DNA from: Dichotomocladium elegans
Taxonomy: Eukaryota > Mucoromycota > Mucoromycetes > Mucorales > Lichtheimiaceae
Direction: 5' to 3'
Assembly: GCA_025716815.1 (NCBI GenBank)
Contig: JAIXMN010000002.1
Location: 1,860,001-1,924,000 of the forward strand
DNA: 64,000 nt
The stretch's first letter is position 1. Every line of letters begins with the position of its first letter. Shown here piece by piece: positions 13,250 through 24,899 of this stretch. The position numbers were made by a program, and so were the translations under genes. Below the pieces are notes generated by a model. The model did not search any database. It had not been told where the DNA came from and saw nothing but the letters and a program-made list of their open reading frames with translations.

Positions 13250-13790
13250 AAGGACTATCATCGCACGGGTCAATCTCGTCTCCATCGATTGCTGATTTCT
13301 GGAGAACCGTTGGCGACATCACTGCTGTTTATCTCAATGATGGTAAACGAGCCACTAAACCTCGTTCTGGACGTCCAAACCCTCTGTGAGACAGGGACAG
13401 GTGCTAACTTCCCGCTATTTCAGAGAGAGAGCCCTTTGAACCTTATGCTGTACATTCGGGTATTCTTCCTAGCAGTCGTGATCGCGTTTCAACAACGACA
13501 GTCCGAAAAGCGTTGAACGAAATGGGTGAGGGTGTTCCTTCGTACCGACCCGTCCTAAAGCTTGCCCAGACAGATAGACACAAAGAAAGAGGAGTCGTCG
13601 ACGACTGGAGAACAGTTATTTGGTTTGATGAGTCTCGATTCCTCTTCAGATATAGTGATAGCTCTAGACGGATCATCCGAAAGGAAGCAGAAAGATTGGA
13701 TCCAAACTAAAAAGCTATTTACATATGATCATCAGCCGCGCATCATTCGTCCGATTGTTTATACGCAAATTAGGTACTTGACGCTTCAAT
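13250..13790 (+). mobile_element. Degenerate Tc1/mariner-type transposase relic
   Basis: Broken coding pieces of a DDE transposase. TKPRSGRPNPL near 13350-13390 resembles the linker after the HTH domain in Tc1-like transposases. DDWRTVIWFDESRFLF near 13600-13650 carries the Asp of the WxDE box, followed by ERLDP. At least one stop and several frame changes separate the pieces. Terminal repeats were not identified. It is not the same element as copies A-D elsewhere in the window. Confidence 0.6.
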
Positions 13791-14056
13791 GATAATCACC
13801 ACTGACGACGCATATTTTACCAGTATCAGAACAGGGGCGAAAAACATGAACAAACCTGAGATGGACCTTTCCGTCATAAAGCAGATGATGAAGGGGCTCT
13901 TCTTTCCGCCAAGTATGACATACAATGAACGTGTTTCAGTTTCTCTATTTCCTATTGGCCTCTTGCAGATCAAGAAGGCCGACGGCGACCAAATTTTACG
14001 GACCAATGGACAACCACAAACACTCACAATAAATATCTCTTTCTTGACCTCGTTCC

Positions 14057-14644
14057 ATGGCATTAAATTACCAGAATCCCGAGCTTACCATAATTACTAC
14101 TGAAAAGGATTTTGAAAAGGTCCTTCAAATCCGCATCAAGGTGTTTGTCGACGAGCAGGGTTACCCCCTCATTACCGAGACCGATGAGTATGTTTTGTGC
14201 GGTGCACCTGGAATGTTCAGTTTCTACGGACCTTTTCAATGATTCCACCCATTTTGTTGATTCCTCTTCTTTGCTTCTCCCTTTCTGTTTGATTCTAGTG
14301 AGCACGATCCGGAAAGCACCCATTGGCTCTTGACAGCCGAGAGAAATGGCGAGCGCGTCCCTATCGGCACGATTCGTATGTACCCCTACATTGGAAAAAC
14401 AGTTAAACTTAGCCGTCTTGCTCTACTTCCGGAAGCCCGGGGGCTCGGCTATGGGCAGCTACTCGTCAGGAGCTTATGCTCTGAGGCGCATGCTCGGGGC
14501 CTGGAAGGCATTGCGGCCGATTCGCAGGTTGAAAAACGCGCCTTTTACGAAAAGCTCGGTTTTGTCGTTGAGGAGGGTGATGAGGAACCTTACGACTGGG
14601 ACGGCGCTCCTCATATCAAAATGTGGAAGCGCTCGCTCCCCTAG
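14057..14644 (+). CDS. GNAT-family N-acetyltransferase
   Basis: Acetyl-CoA-dependent acyltransferase; the substrate is unknown. Exons 14057-14187 and 14299-14644 join across a 111-nt GT-AG intron to give 158 aa. The N-terminal region (IRIKVFVDEQGYPL, then ETDDEHDPEST) is the receptor strand typical of this subgroup. Motif A is present as LPEARGLGYGQLLVRSL (the acetyl-CoA pyrophosphate site, R/Q-x-x-G-x-G), preceded by IGTIRMYP and followed by RAFYEKLGFV in motif B. Length is normal for a single-domain GNAT. The start is the first Met in frame and lies close to family start points. The neighbours are transposon debris, so the context gives no clue to the substrate. Confidence 0.88.
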
Positions 14645-15394
14645 AGAAAGATAGATCCCCTTTCCTTGTAATTAGAAAGTAGCATTTCTTAGAACAAAAT
14701 AAATCATCAACCCGGCCTTATCTGGTACACGTGCCCGGATGATCAAACACCGACTCTACCATAGATCTAGTCGAAGGATGCTGACCATCCATGGGAGCCA
14801 GAGAAAGCTTATAGGTTATGTTATGAGCAAAAACCTTGAAGCACATAGGAATCTGAAGCATGTCGACACTGAGGTCGTCGCTGGGTCTCATCATGCAGCG
14901 ATTGCTGGCATAAGCCACCTGTCAAACCTCTCGTGAAGCTCCATGCAGAAGCTGGATGTACGCTTTTTTATGGGGAGGAGGAGGAGGAGAAGGCGCCCGT
15001 AACCACACAAGTTATTTGGTGCTTTCTTTATGCCCTTTTGACGGTAGTCTCCACGGATCATAGATGGTCGCGATATGCTTATCCTTAGAACAAACGCATA
15101 TTCGGGGCACTACCAGGATGTGCTTATGTTAATGCACCAACAGCGGCATCGAATGGCGATCATGTTTGCCTTGTTGCTAAAACGAATAAATTACCTGAAG
15201 TCATTACTCTAAGGCGGTTTTCAAAAACGGCCCGGGAATTACAAGTGGCGTAGCAGAAACTAATGCCGCTGAGCCTCATGTTTGATCGGACCGAGGACTC
15301 TTTTTGAAACGGACAAAGCCGGTTATAGATCGCCGCAAAGAGATGCTGCCCATTCTGGAAGTTTTATCGTTCACAGCTATGTGCACCATCAAGT
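14645..15394. other. Intergenic with coding-like fragments
   Basis: No supported gene. Around 15210-15380 the plus strand gives protein-like text (FKNGPGITSGVAETN, RKEMLPILEVL) broken by a stop, next to Tc1 copy C. It may be an unrecognised transposon fragment. Confidence 0.3.
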
Positions 15395-16160
15395 GACCTA
15401 AGGTAAATTTCGCAAAAGAAGAAAATTATGACGCATACAAAGTACATAAAATTTATTGCATGGATAAAGAAGGCCGAGACATACACCGTTAGTCAACAGA
15501 AAATATCAGCCCATTCTTACTCTTTAACTTACCCGAAGGTGGCTAGGTGCGCCATTGCGGTAACAATAGCGGAAGGGTTGGAAGAAGGAATGAGGAGAGA
15601 TGATGACGGACCAATAACAAAAGCAGCTGCAGAAGCATAGGGGAAAGCAACGGAGGAAGCAGAAGAACAAAAGCACCTCGACCAAGCCATGGTGGGAGTC
15701 CTGCGCAGGTGCAGTCAAACCACAGTCCCACCCAATGTCCATATCCTCCTCTCCTCTCGAGGCACTTGAGTTAGGCTGATATCGTTAACTACAGAGGATC
15801 CGGAACATTAGAAGATTGCAGAATGGAACAAGGATATTCTATTGCCTTTTACTTTGATTTCGACAACCGTCCAAAACTGCTGAACCGGATTGAATTCAGG
15901 CGAGTATCGTTGAAGATAAGCATACCGATATTCTCGACACTCGATGTGTTTAGCAACAATGACGTCTGGTGCTGAGATTGCTCCCAAGATGGTGTTTGTT
16001 TTTGCTCTTGTCTTTGGTATTATGACCATTGCAAGTGACATTTGATTTGTCATCAAGCGTATACTGTGCAAAACGCGATTTTATTACTTTGATCCTGCGA
16101 CTTCAGAACTGACAGGAGTACGGCTTTTGATTTTGTAAATAGAATACGTATCACGGTGAG
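15395..16160 (-). mobile_element. Tc1-like element, copy C (internally deleted)
   Basis: Read on the minus strand, the 5' end near 16160 carries the shared terminal segment (GTCAGTTCTGAAGTCGCAGG). Most of the transposase is deleted. What remains is VIIPKTRAKTNTILGAISA, the C-terminal DDE text KHIECREYRYAYLQRYSPEF and NPVQQFW, and then the shared about 350-bp 3' tail (15780-15395). Copies A and B show that the central MDNPPIHK region is missing here. Clearly inactive. Confidence 0.75.
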
Positions 16161-16355
16161 AACTAGCATCACCTCGGTCAGGAGATAAGAAGCTTCCGCA
16201 AAAAGAGCGTAACCTGGGATTTTTTCGGCAGTCCCTGACACAAGCAGACATTAACGTGTATCCCTTTAAATAAACACGGGACAAACGTGTGATTTTATTG
16301 AAGATAGGCGGCATTGAGGGGGGGCGAAATGGATTTCAACAAAAGCGACGGTGTA

Positions 16356-17529
16356 TTAGAGCGTGTTCTTGAAAAACTCAACAGTGAGCTGGATTGCTTC
16401 AGTGGCTCTTTTTCTGTTCTCCGGGTCATCATAATCACCACGGGAAGCAGCAAATCCGTGATGCATATCTGGTTGGCGAAGACGGAAACGAAATAACACG
16501 TAATATATTTCAAGATGAGCACCTTCACCTTGTTCATCCACATTATCTATGGCCCACTTACCATTGAAGCGATGGTTAGAACACATATTGCCGAATGGCT
16601 TCTTGGCAAGGATAGCCGTGAATTCAGTCTTTAAAGAAAAGTGAGTGATGTAGTGTTTTTAAGTAGTCCGAATCTTTACCAGGTCGGGCTCGTCTTTTGA
16701 GAGAATAGATAGGATGGGACTAACAGCATCCTCGGCGTCTTTATTGTCGAGAAATGAGGGGTGGATAAGCGAGGCGGTAGCGTAAAAAGGATCCTTGTTC
16801 GTGAGCTGGATGCCAACCTGTCGGGGATAGAGATATCATCAGCATTCCTTAACTGGTTTTGAACGTCTTCCAGATCTTATCTGAAAATACCTTTGCGCCC
16901 CAGCAGAACCCAACGATACCGGCCTTAGCAGCACCTTGAGTCTGGAGCCATTCCCGCACAATCGTCGTTTTGGGAAGGAGCTATACGTGATGATACGCGT
17001 TTCTGTTTTAGTACGGATCCTGGAACATGCTCCCCTTGCTGTCTGTATACATTACCGCAGTAGCAGTGCCCTTTTGACGGATAAATTCAAAAACTTGGTT
17101 TCTACGTTCCTCAACATGGAAATCGCTCATGGTATAGGGACAGGCGCCGCCCTCGTACAAAAGGTCAGGAACAACAACCAAGTAGTTACCGCATTCGGCT
17201 AAAATATCGCTGAACTGCTTTGTGTTGTTGCTACGGCACTATCGTCAGCACAGCTCCGCTTTTTGATCTGAGCTAAGATTTTTTTTTTTTTGCTCACTGG
17301 AAACCAAAGATGTCATATAAGACGAGAACGGCGTGCTTGGCATCCTAGAAAACGCAACGCAAGACATGAGAACATCGCCTCAGGAAACATACACAGTCTC
17401 TCAACTTGCCCGAGGACCCACTACGTAGGTCGGCATATTTGGTGCAAGATCGATCATCTCTCCCTTAGGTTTGTAGTTGCTAACTACAGCAGGAATAGAA
17501 CAGCATGCTCTGGAGTATTGCTCGGCCAT
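16356..17529 (-). CDS. Dienelactone hydrolase family protein
   Basis: Alpha/beta hydrolase of the dienelactone hydrolase type (yeast Aim2-like). The natural substrate in fungi is usually unknown. Seven exons (17529-17410, 17344-17298, 17230-17056, 16980-16891, 16817-16681, 16629-16562, 16468-16356) give 249 aa with all phases consistent. Features seen: MAEQYSRACCSIPAVVSNY at the N-terminus, AVLVLYDIFGF, YLVVVPDLLYEG, the nucleophile elbow GFCWGAK (Cys near residue 140) and the C-terminal DMHHGFAASRGDY with the catalytic His (near 215-216). Length matches the family. Intron 1 uses a GC donor (CGG|GCAAGT). It lies in the transposon-rich island but shows no damage. Confidence 0.92.
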
Positions 17530-18436
17530 TGTCGTCGAAAGAAAAAATAAGACTCTTCGACGGATGAAAAAAGAATTGAATTTATACAAGGTAGGACATC
17601 GAATTTGTGTCACTCAGCCAGGGACATGAACCGGATAAGACGGGCAAGCGCGGGCAAGAAAAAACTCCGAAGTGTGCTGGATGACGATCTCATGATCATT
17701 GTAAGCAAAAACGGCGTCGCATTGGAGGGGAAGTGGGCTGGGGCATGAGGTGGCAAAGATGACATTGAAAAATTTCCAACTAAAGTATGAGCGTATCGAA
17801 TGCTGCAAAACATGACGGATATAACAACACGCAAAAGATCCCAATAATGTCTGTTGAGAAAAAACGTAGAAGCAGTGACAATACACACTTACTCACTGAA
17901 GAGCAAACCCTTATACTCTTACATTGAGGCCCTTCAAATGTCCAATACCCGTTGAATTATAAAAATAAGCGCTTTTCGTCATGATCCTGGATTCTGCATT
18001 TAACAACAGAAACGCAGCTTGACGCAAGTCCAGGAGTGCGATTTCTGGAGTGGTTAGCAAGAGTAAGAACAAGGACAAATTCGGAAGTAGTCTCGGTAAC
18101 GAAATATCCTCCCCAAAAACAGGCAGATCCAGAAACTCTGTCTGTGTGCTGGTAACCATCCTTCATGTCCTGTTATTGGTCCCACAATATATTGAGGATA
18201 AGAAGCAAGATAATAAGAGTTCCCTGGCCTCAGGTTTTGTATTCTTTTTAACAGAAAGGCACAAAACTTATGAGATAGCTGGTGGACTGAAAGGAAAGAT
18301 GGAAAGTACTGGTATTTTTAATATCAGTCCCTTCGGAGCAGCTTCATTGTCGACCGCATCTTGAACGTAATAACAATTTGCGTTAGAGGCTCGTCCTTGG
18401 ACTATTTCTACCTTCTTATTTTCTCTGTGGAATATA
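17530..18436. other. Intergenic region
   Basis: About 900 bp between two minus-strand enzyme genes. Several short open frames exist on the minus strand (17610-18166), but none has a recognisable domain or consistent splice pairs. It contains the dienelactone hydrolase 5' flank. Confidence 0.4.
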
Positions 18437-19498
18437 TCAAAGGTTTCCTCGCATAGGTGTGACTACAAATCCAATTGTTGGGAAATGGATGATGCATGTA
18501 GTGTTGCTTGCTACATCGACATGCTCAATTGTTATACCATCGTTGGACAACGCCAGCAGCTTCCCAGTGGCGGGAATTTTGCCCGTATCAATCGGAGTGA
18601 CCTCAACCTGCTGGCCGACAGAAAGCAAAGGCAACGTACATTCGGTTGGGCCAGTGTACGGCTCTGCCTGTGTCCTAGCGATAGCGAGCGCTTCCTCGGC
18701 TGAGATGTCGGCCATAGATCCTGCGCGTTCGGCATGGCATGCGACAGTGACACGCTTCAAGTGCATGGCAAGTCGTGGGAAATGATGGACAAAATCGCGG
18801 CCTAGGGTATTTACGGCAAAAAGAGAATCCATCGCGAGACTCAAATCGGCAGCTGATACGGTCGGTGTGTCGAGAATCCAGATGCCGTCGGTTGTATCGT
18901 TGTTCTGCGGAATTAGCTGCTCAGCCCTTGCGAGTTGAGCAAATAGCTCTGCACGGAGGTAAGGGCTTGCAGGGTCCAAAAATGTTTTTCTGCCAGCAAA
19001 TGCGGCTCGGTCCTTCAACAATTCTGCCGGCAGCTTCTTGACGTCGAATTGAGAAGGGATCATCATGAATAGTGAAGAGTCGAGCCAGGGCCGGATCGCT
19101 TTAGAGAGGATCTCGGACGACCGTCCAGCACGAGTGGCAGGGAATAAGGACGGCTCGGGATATCTGGAATGGCGGACGTCAGGGAAGACGACGCTTGGGT
19201 TCGTGCCTTACCTTTTCTCAATTTCATCCAAGATGCGCGCTGTATCACAGAACACTTGGTTGCCTATCTGAAGGATGGGTGTTTTGCGGTAACCGCCATC
19301 GAGAGGACGACGAAGCGGACGTGGCTCCACTGGAGAGATGGTCACCGTCTTGTAGGCAACGTTCTTGTAGTTGAGAGCCCAAGCTACCTTCTGCGAAAAC
19401 GGCGATAGTGAATACCCGTGCTAGAGATAAACGGTTAATTTATTATTGAAATCGGATCTTTCTTTAGTGCGACTTGCCAGCACAATTTGAGGCATCAT
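18437..19498 (-). CDS. Glutathione S-transferase-like protein with C-terminal extension
   Basis: Thioredoxin-fold GST N-terminal domain protein; the catalytic role is unproven. Exons 19498-19478, 19420-19212 and 19163-18437 give 318 aa (or 317 from the second of two adjacent Met codons). The N-terminus reads MPQIVL, then HGYSLSPFSQKVAWAL (the Ser/Cys active-site region of the GST fold), then GGYRKTPILQIGNQVFCDT, the cis-Pro and gamma-glutamyl-binding stretch. A helical GST-C-like region follows, ending near residue 220, then about 90 residues of beta-rich tail (PTECTLPLLSVGQQVEVTPI). Intron 1 is 57 nt with a GC donor (CTG|GCAAGT). Exon 1 is only 21 nt, but it is needed to supply the conserved MxxIVL start. 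Tandem Met codons leave the exact start open. Confidence 0.87.
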
Positions 19499-19689
19499 GA
19501 AGGAAGAAAAGTGAATGCGATCTTTACATCCTCACTCTCGCCCCCCTGCCTACTGTAAATAGCATTAGTAATCAACTATAAATCATCTATTTGTCCTCAT
19601 CTGACTCTATTTAGAACTCATAGAAGCGAGAAAGTCTCACCATATCTATTACCAGCAATTATTTCCAATTGACGATGATATTAGAGCAT

Positions 19690-21445
19690 ACACTGTTTTC
19701 CAAAATCGAAATCGCATCCCTGCCAGTTCTGTAGTCGCATGATCACAAGATATAAATCGCATATAGCCCAAAATATGCATAATAACAAATCACACGTAAC
19801 ATGCATCCACGGAAATCTGTTGCTTGGCAAAACCATCTCTTTCTCTTTTATGCACTTTTACATTTTGAAATGAGGAATCTATTTTTTTTACTACGATGGC
19901 CAAGGCCACGTCGTTGATAAGCATGGCTATCCTGAACCTATAGACTATGTTGTTGATGAAGAAATTTACTCACTTCCATCCGTTTATTCTCGCACTGAAT
20001 ATCTGCATAACATATCTTGCAAAGAAAGTTTGATCTTACTACCCCACACATTCCCAAGCGAATAGGATACAGACCTTTGGATGAAAGAAGCGGGTATCAA
20101 GCGCAGTTACGCAGCGTACACTGACCAAGGAAAAGATCAGATTTTCAAACTGATGTTTGAGAAGGTCCTGAGTGAATCCGCTGCTAGGAATACATGTTCG
20201 TTCTGCCTAGCCATGGGCATTGCAGTACGAGAAAAACCCTGGCAGCATCTTTAAGAAACCTAAAGTGAGGGGTCGTTCGCGTATTCTCAATGAAGAGCAT
20301 AAGAGCGTTATTTAGAATCCATCGATGAGAATCCATCCATTGTTCGAGAGCAGCTGATGGAGCAACTGCTTCAAAGATTTGAGGGTTTCAACGTATCTAA
20401 AACGACACTCCATCCATTTATGAAAAAACGGGTGCAACTTGTCATTGAAAATGGCTCGATTTCAGCCTGTAGACAGGAATAGTATTATGAGGATCCAAGA
20501 GCGTCTTGACTGGGTGCGCAAACAGGACCGACATCGACTTCAGAAGAAACTGTTTTTTTCTTGATGAGTTTGGATTCCATATTAATATGAAACGCACCAT
20601 GGCATGGTCCAAGAAAGAGGTTCCTGGAGTGGTCACAATACCCAAGACAACCACAATCTTGGGAGTAATTTCAGCATCAGGTGTCATTGAGACTCCCACA
20701 GCCACCATCCAAGAAAAGAAAGAGGGCAAGTCAATCTGAAGTTGCGAGCAGAGGAACTGAAACTGGACATTATCTCATATTCTTTGAGGCTACGAAGGAC
20801 GAGATGGATAAGTATGAATATATGAAGTGCCATTATTTCGTAATGGATAATCCACCTATCCATAAGGTTGAGGATATCGCTAAATACACCGAGCCTCGAG
20901 ATATCGGTGTGCTTATCTTCCACGATACTCGCCTGAGCGCAATCCGATTGAGCAGTTTTGGTCAATTGTCAAGAGTAAAGTAAAAAGCAATAGGTTACCC
21001 TTGTCCATTCTGCAATCTTCTAATGTTCCGGATCCTCTGTAGTTAACGATATCAGCCTAACTCAAGTGCCTCGAGAGGAGAGGATATGGGCATTGGGTGG
21101 GACTGTGGTTTGACTGCACCTGCGCAGGACTTCCACCATGGCTTGGTCGAGGTGCTTTTGTTCGTCTGCCTCCTCCGTTGCTTTCCCCTATGCTTTTGCA
21201 GCTGCTTTTGTTATTGGTCCGTCGTTGTCCCTCCTGGTTCCTTCCTCCAACCCTTCCGCCATTGTTACCGCAATGTCACACCTAGTCACCTTCGGGTTAA
21301 GTGAAAGAGTAAGAATGGGGCTTATATTTTCTATTGACTGACGGGGTATGTCTCGACCTTCTTTATCCATGCGACAAGTTTTATGTACTTTGTATGCGTC
21401 ATAATTCTCCTCCGTTGCGAATTTATTTTTGAGAATAAAGTAATA
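19690..21445 (+). mobile_element. Tc1-like element, copy A (dead)
   Basis: Plus-strand copy. The 5' end (19690-19760) has the terminal segment also found at the ends of copies B, C and D. The transposase relic runs about 19890-20995: GIKRSYAAYT, ENPSIVREQLMEQLLQRFEG (HTH region), RIQERLDWVRKQDRHRLQKK, LDEFGFHINMKRTMAWSK (first catalytic Asp), YFVMDNPPIHKVEDIAK (second Asp). The C-terminal block is garbled relative to copy B, which reads ECREYRCAYLPRYSPERNPI. Frame breaks occur near 20312, at a 7-T run near 20552, and near 20690. The conserved non-coding tail follows at about 21040-21445. Inactive. Confidence 0.8.
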
Positions 21446-21715
21446 GCCCACCCACATCCCATAACCATCCTCGTCCCACGCCATCTGCCCCATTCGGCGG
21501 AGGCTTCACGCTTGCTAATAAATGACAGTATTTTATCATCATAGATTTTGGATTGCATACAGAGATTTACAAAAGGATAGAATATTTTGAAGCAATAGTA
21601 AAAAATAAGTTTTGAAATTGAATAAATGGAAGACGTTCACATAAAGCTGCTGGCTCCGGTATATTACAGCAATACGGAATTTATTTGGATCTGTTGCTTT
21701 TTCTAGAGCATAGAG
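21446..21715. other. Short spacer between Tc1 copy A and the Helitron relic
   Basis: AT-rich; no gene is supported. A Helitron 3' end would be expected here on the minus strand, but I could not recognise a convincing hairpin plus CTRR terminus. Confidence 0.3.
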
Positions 21716-24700
21716 CTAGCCATGCGCAAAGCGGGTTCTTAGAGCCGAACACTGACATGGTGCAGAGTTTACCGTTGTGCTTTGTGGATAGTCATGGCAA
21801 AGGGGGGCCGACAGGAAATTGGCGACGGCAAAGGAAGAAAGGGTATTCTCCGTTTTGAGTACACATGTTGATACGTGGTATGTTTCTCGCCTGCAGGACC
21901 TTGGTCTATCTTTTTCACAGTAATTGACCATCCAGGAACCGTGTAATGAAGGCTTTGATGCCGTTGCATGGCCGGCGTGAGGGTCAAGGTTTCTTGTTAT
22001 TACTAATGGCATTCCAAGCTTCAAATGAAGAGAATGGGAAGAAATATCTGGTGCTGAAATACTATCCAGGAATCCTATTGGATGATTGAGAGCTGCTGCT
22101 TCTGGGTCATCAACATCATATATGCGATCTAGCAGCAATGAATTCCGGCTTTCATAGCCCATACAAAAAAATCATATATGCGATAATTCGACATGAAGGC
22201 ACGGAATTCCTCGGGAAAAACACTGAAGCCAGCCTCGTTGATTGCATTGATATTTGAGTTTTTTTACTGCCAAGATGGCGCGTTTCAGAAAATTTCCAGC
22301 TGCGGGTCGAAAGGACGAAAGGTGGGATAAATTGTGCCAATCAAAAGTCATTGGATCTGACAGTGCGGCATGCTCTTCTGGGGAAAGTTCGAACTGGGTG
22401 GTATACATAGCTCACCCATCACCAATTGCGAGAAGAGTCTCAGCGAATGCGGTAGCAACAGGGCCAGCCTGGCATACACGCATATTCTTTGTGAGACTGA
22501 GAACTTCCAACTGCCTCCCCAGAAGGTGGCTAGCTGGATCGATTCAGCTTTATCTGAATTCGAGTTCCACTCTTATTACAGGGAGCAGTTGTCGGGAATC
22601 ACCGCCAAAGACGACGATCTTGCCACCGAATGGAATATTGTTATACTCTGGGTTGATAGCATGCATGATATCCCTGAGTGAGCGGTCAACGGTCTCAAGG
22701 TTGTATTTGCTGCACATAACATCCCATTCCAAATAATCATTGATGTCTGCCTTATAAGGTGAGCATGAAGATCATTGAGGTGAAGATTGCATGTCGTACT
22801 TGCGCAGTCCGTCCGTCTGGTGGCAAAAGCGCGTCGATTCCAGATGATGCGACTGGAAGCGTTATCTGATTATAAGATCGAACATAGTTTTGTAGATCCT
22901 TGAAGAATTGCGACTTTCCTGTGCTTTCAGTACTGTTCATGAAGAAGTCATGTGGAATATATTGCCCGTCATATGCATCGATCGTATTGGAGATAGTAGC
23001 AAAAGCATTACGCTATGCTTCGTTCAAAACGTGAATACGAGTTTGATAAAGTGCATGCTGCTCATTAGCATTGCATTGTATTGCCTTCTTTCAACAATTT
23101 CAAAGCTTCAAGGGGTCCAAGCAAGTCCAAATCTTGTCACGAGTTCCTGCGAGAGCGAAGAGAATTCCGAGAGATGGTGTCTTGTTTTTTCAAGACCACT
23201 TTCGATATCATTGAGAGCGCGCATATACGTCTGACAATTTGGTCAGACGCCAGCTTCTGTTCACCGCTTCGAAGCGCTCTACGCAAAACATAAAAATAGT
23301 CGTATGCCATTCGTTCACAGCGGTTCATTCAAAGGCTTAACGGATCCGCAGGAAAGAAATTGATCAAAATATATGTAAACAGCGCATGAATTGCTACCGC
23401 CTCTGGTAATGTTTGCGAAGCTCCGGTCATGCATCGATCCCATGCATGATGAGATTCCAAAAGCCCCCGTGCAACTGCTGTTTCGTGGAAACTATCGTAA
23501 ACGATGTCTTGGTAAGTTCTCAGCAACTGGATACCTGTTAGCCCACAGACGCAGAGGAGGAGAATGTAATACAACGGCTTGTTGGACAGTGATGGCGAAC
23601 AGATCCGCATTACAGCATTATATACAGGAGGATTGGTGCGCAGTACCCATCGCCAACCTGTGGTATTCCATGTATAGTGACACAGGATTTCGGTGCACAA
23701 ATACTGACGCGTTGATTCATCACGCGTGCAGAGGTTAAAGAATCCCAAAAGATTTCGCCCTGGAACAGCAGTAATTGCGAATAATTTGAAGATCTTTAGA
23801 CATCATATCTCCTCGAAATCAAACGACTTGCTCATCTAGCAGGTGTAGATCTAATCGGAAAACCATTGGATAATGCATTTTGCACTTTGAACTCGAGTGT
23901 CCGCGATACTGCCTCGCGTGGTCCGACGTACCGAGCATTCTGGTACTAGACTACTTCATTCTCTCTATCCGGACCGCCACTATTATTTTTCACTTCAATC
24001 CGCGCACGATCCGTTCCCTTAGTATTGTATATTCAGAGATAATTGATTGCTCGAGCAGACGTGCATGTCTCTATATTTATGTAAGCATTATATTTGTGGC
24101 AGAGCTACAGGTTGTATCGGGACAACATGGCCATTGTCTGCCAAAAAAGGACTTCGCTGGAACAATTGCTGGCAGCCGCCTTGTATCCTCTTATATACCG
24201 GATACCCAGCGCGATTTCCCCGCGTCTCAGCATTAAACGGTTTTGAATGCCCATTGGAACATCGACTGTGGTCCTTCAAACACCGGTGACCACATGGTCC
24301 GTGGATTATACACGAAATATCTGTAGCATACAGTTGGGGCTGCGTCACGGGATCAGGTAGCTCAGCCGATACAAACTTACCGAAATCCTTAGGCGAGTGT
24401 GAACGGTCTTCTTCTGACAGAATTACCAAGGTGTGGAATACGCGATAAGGCATGTTTTTGAAATTCGACTGTCACGATATAGCCTTCAGCCCAATCAAAG
24501 CATTTTGAAATCTTTGACATGTCGTAACAGATCAACCGGAAGACCCAGGAACAAAGGTCAGGGCGATCGTGTGCCTTCTGACCAGTAAGAAGCTTGGACC
24601 TCAACTCGGGCCATTGGAAGGTGCACGTGAATGTGATAAAAAAGAGCCGGCGCACCTAGCTGCCAAGTAATTGCAAGACCATCTTGGGACATTTGCTTCA

Positions 24701-24760
24701 TGTATCGAGGTCCCCTGCGTGGCGAACCTTGATCCGTGTTAGAGAGCGTAGCCGGTTTCA
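21716..24760 (-). mobile_element. Degenerate Helitron (Rep and Pif1-helicase relic)
   Basis: Minus-strand order matches a Helitron RepHel protein. Rep region: GPRYMKQMSQDGLAI and FFITFTCTFQWPELRSKL (about 24710-24580), GYIVTVEFQKHALSR (about 24460), FVSAELPDPVTQPQLYAT (about 24370), GPCG, PFNAETRGN, GYPVYKR. Helicase: CTRDESTRQYLCTEI (about 23720), GLLESHHAWDRCMTGASQ (about 23450), STGKSQFFKDLQNYVRSYNQ (about 22920), [20 protein letters not shown] and [18 protein letters not shown] (about 22690-22570), LGMPLVITRNLDPHAG (about 21990) and FAMTIHKAQ. Many stops and frameshifts separate these pieces. The catalytic HUH motif and the canonical Walker A are mutated. Termini were not found, so limits are approximate. 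Confidence 0.85.
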
Positions 24761-24899
24761 GACCTATCAAAGGTACTTCCTCTACACAGTGCTCGTTGTT
24801 GATCTTAAAAGAGGACAATGACAAGGACGCTTCCATCTGATACGTTCTTATGGAATTAGTTACTTCCATCGCCGTTCTAATAGAATTATTAAACATCAA

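Noticed and set aside
21716..22162. A 148-codon minus frame as an independent gene.
   Set aside because: It contains LGMPLVITRNLDPHAG, which is the C-terminal part of a Helitron helicase.
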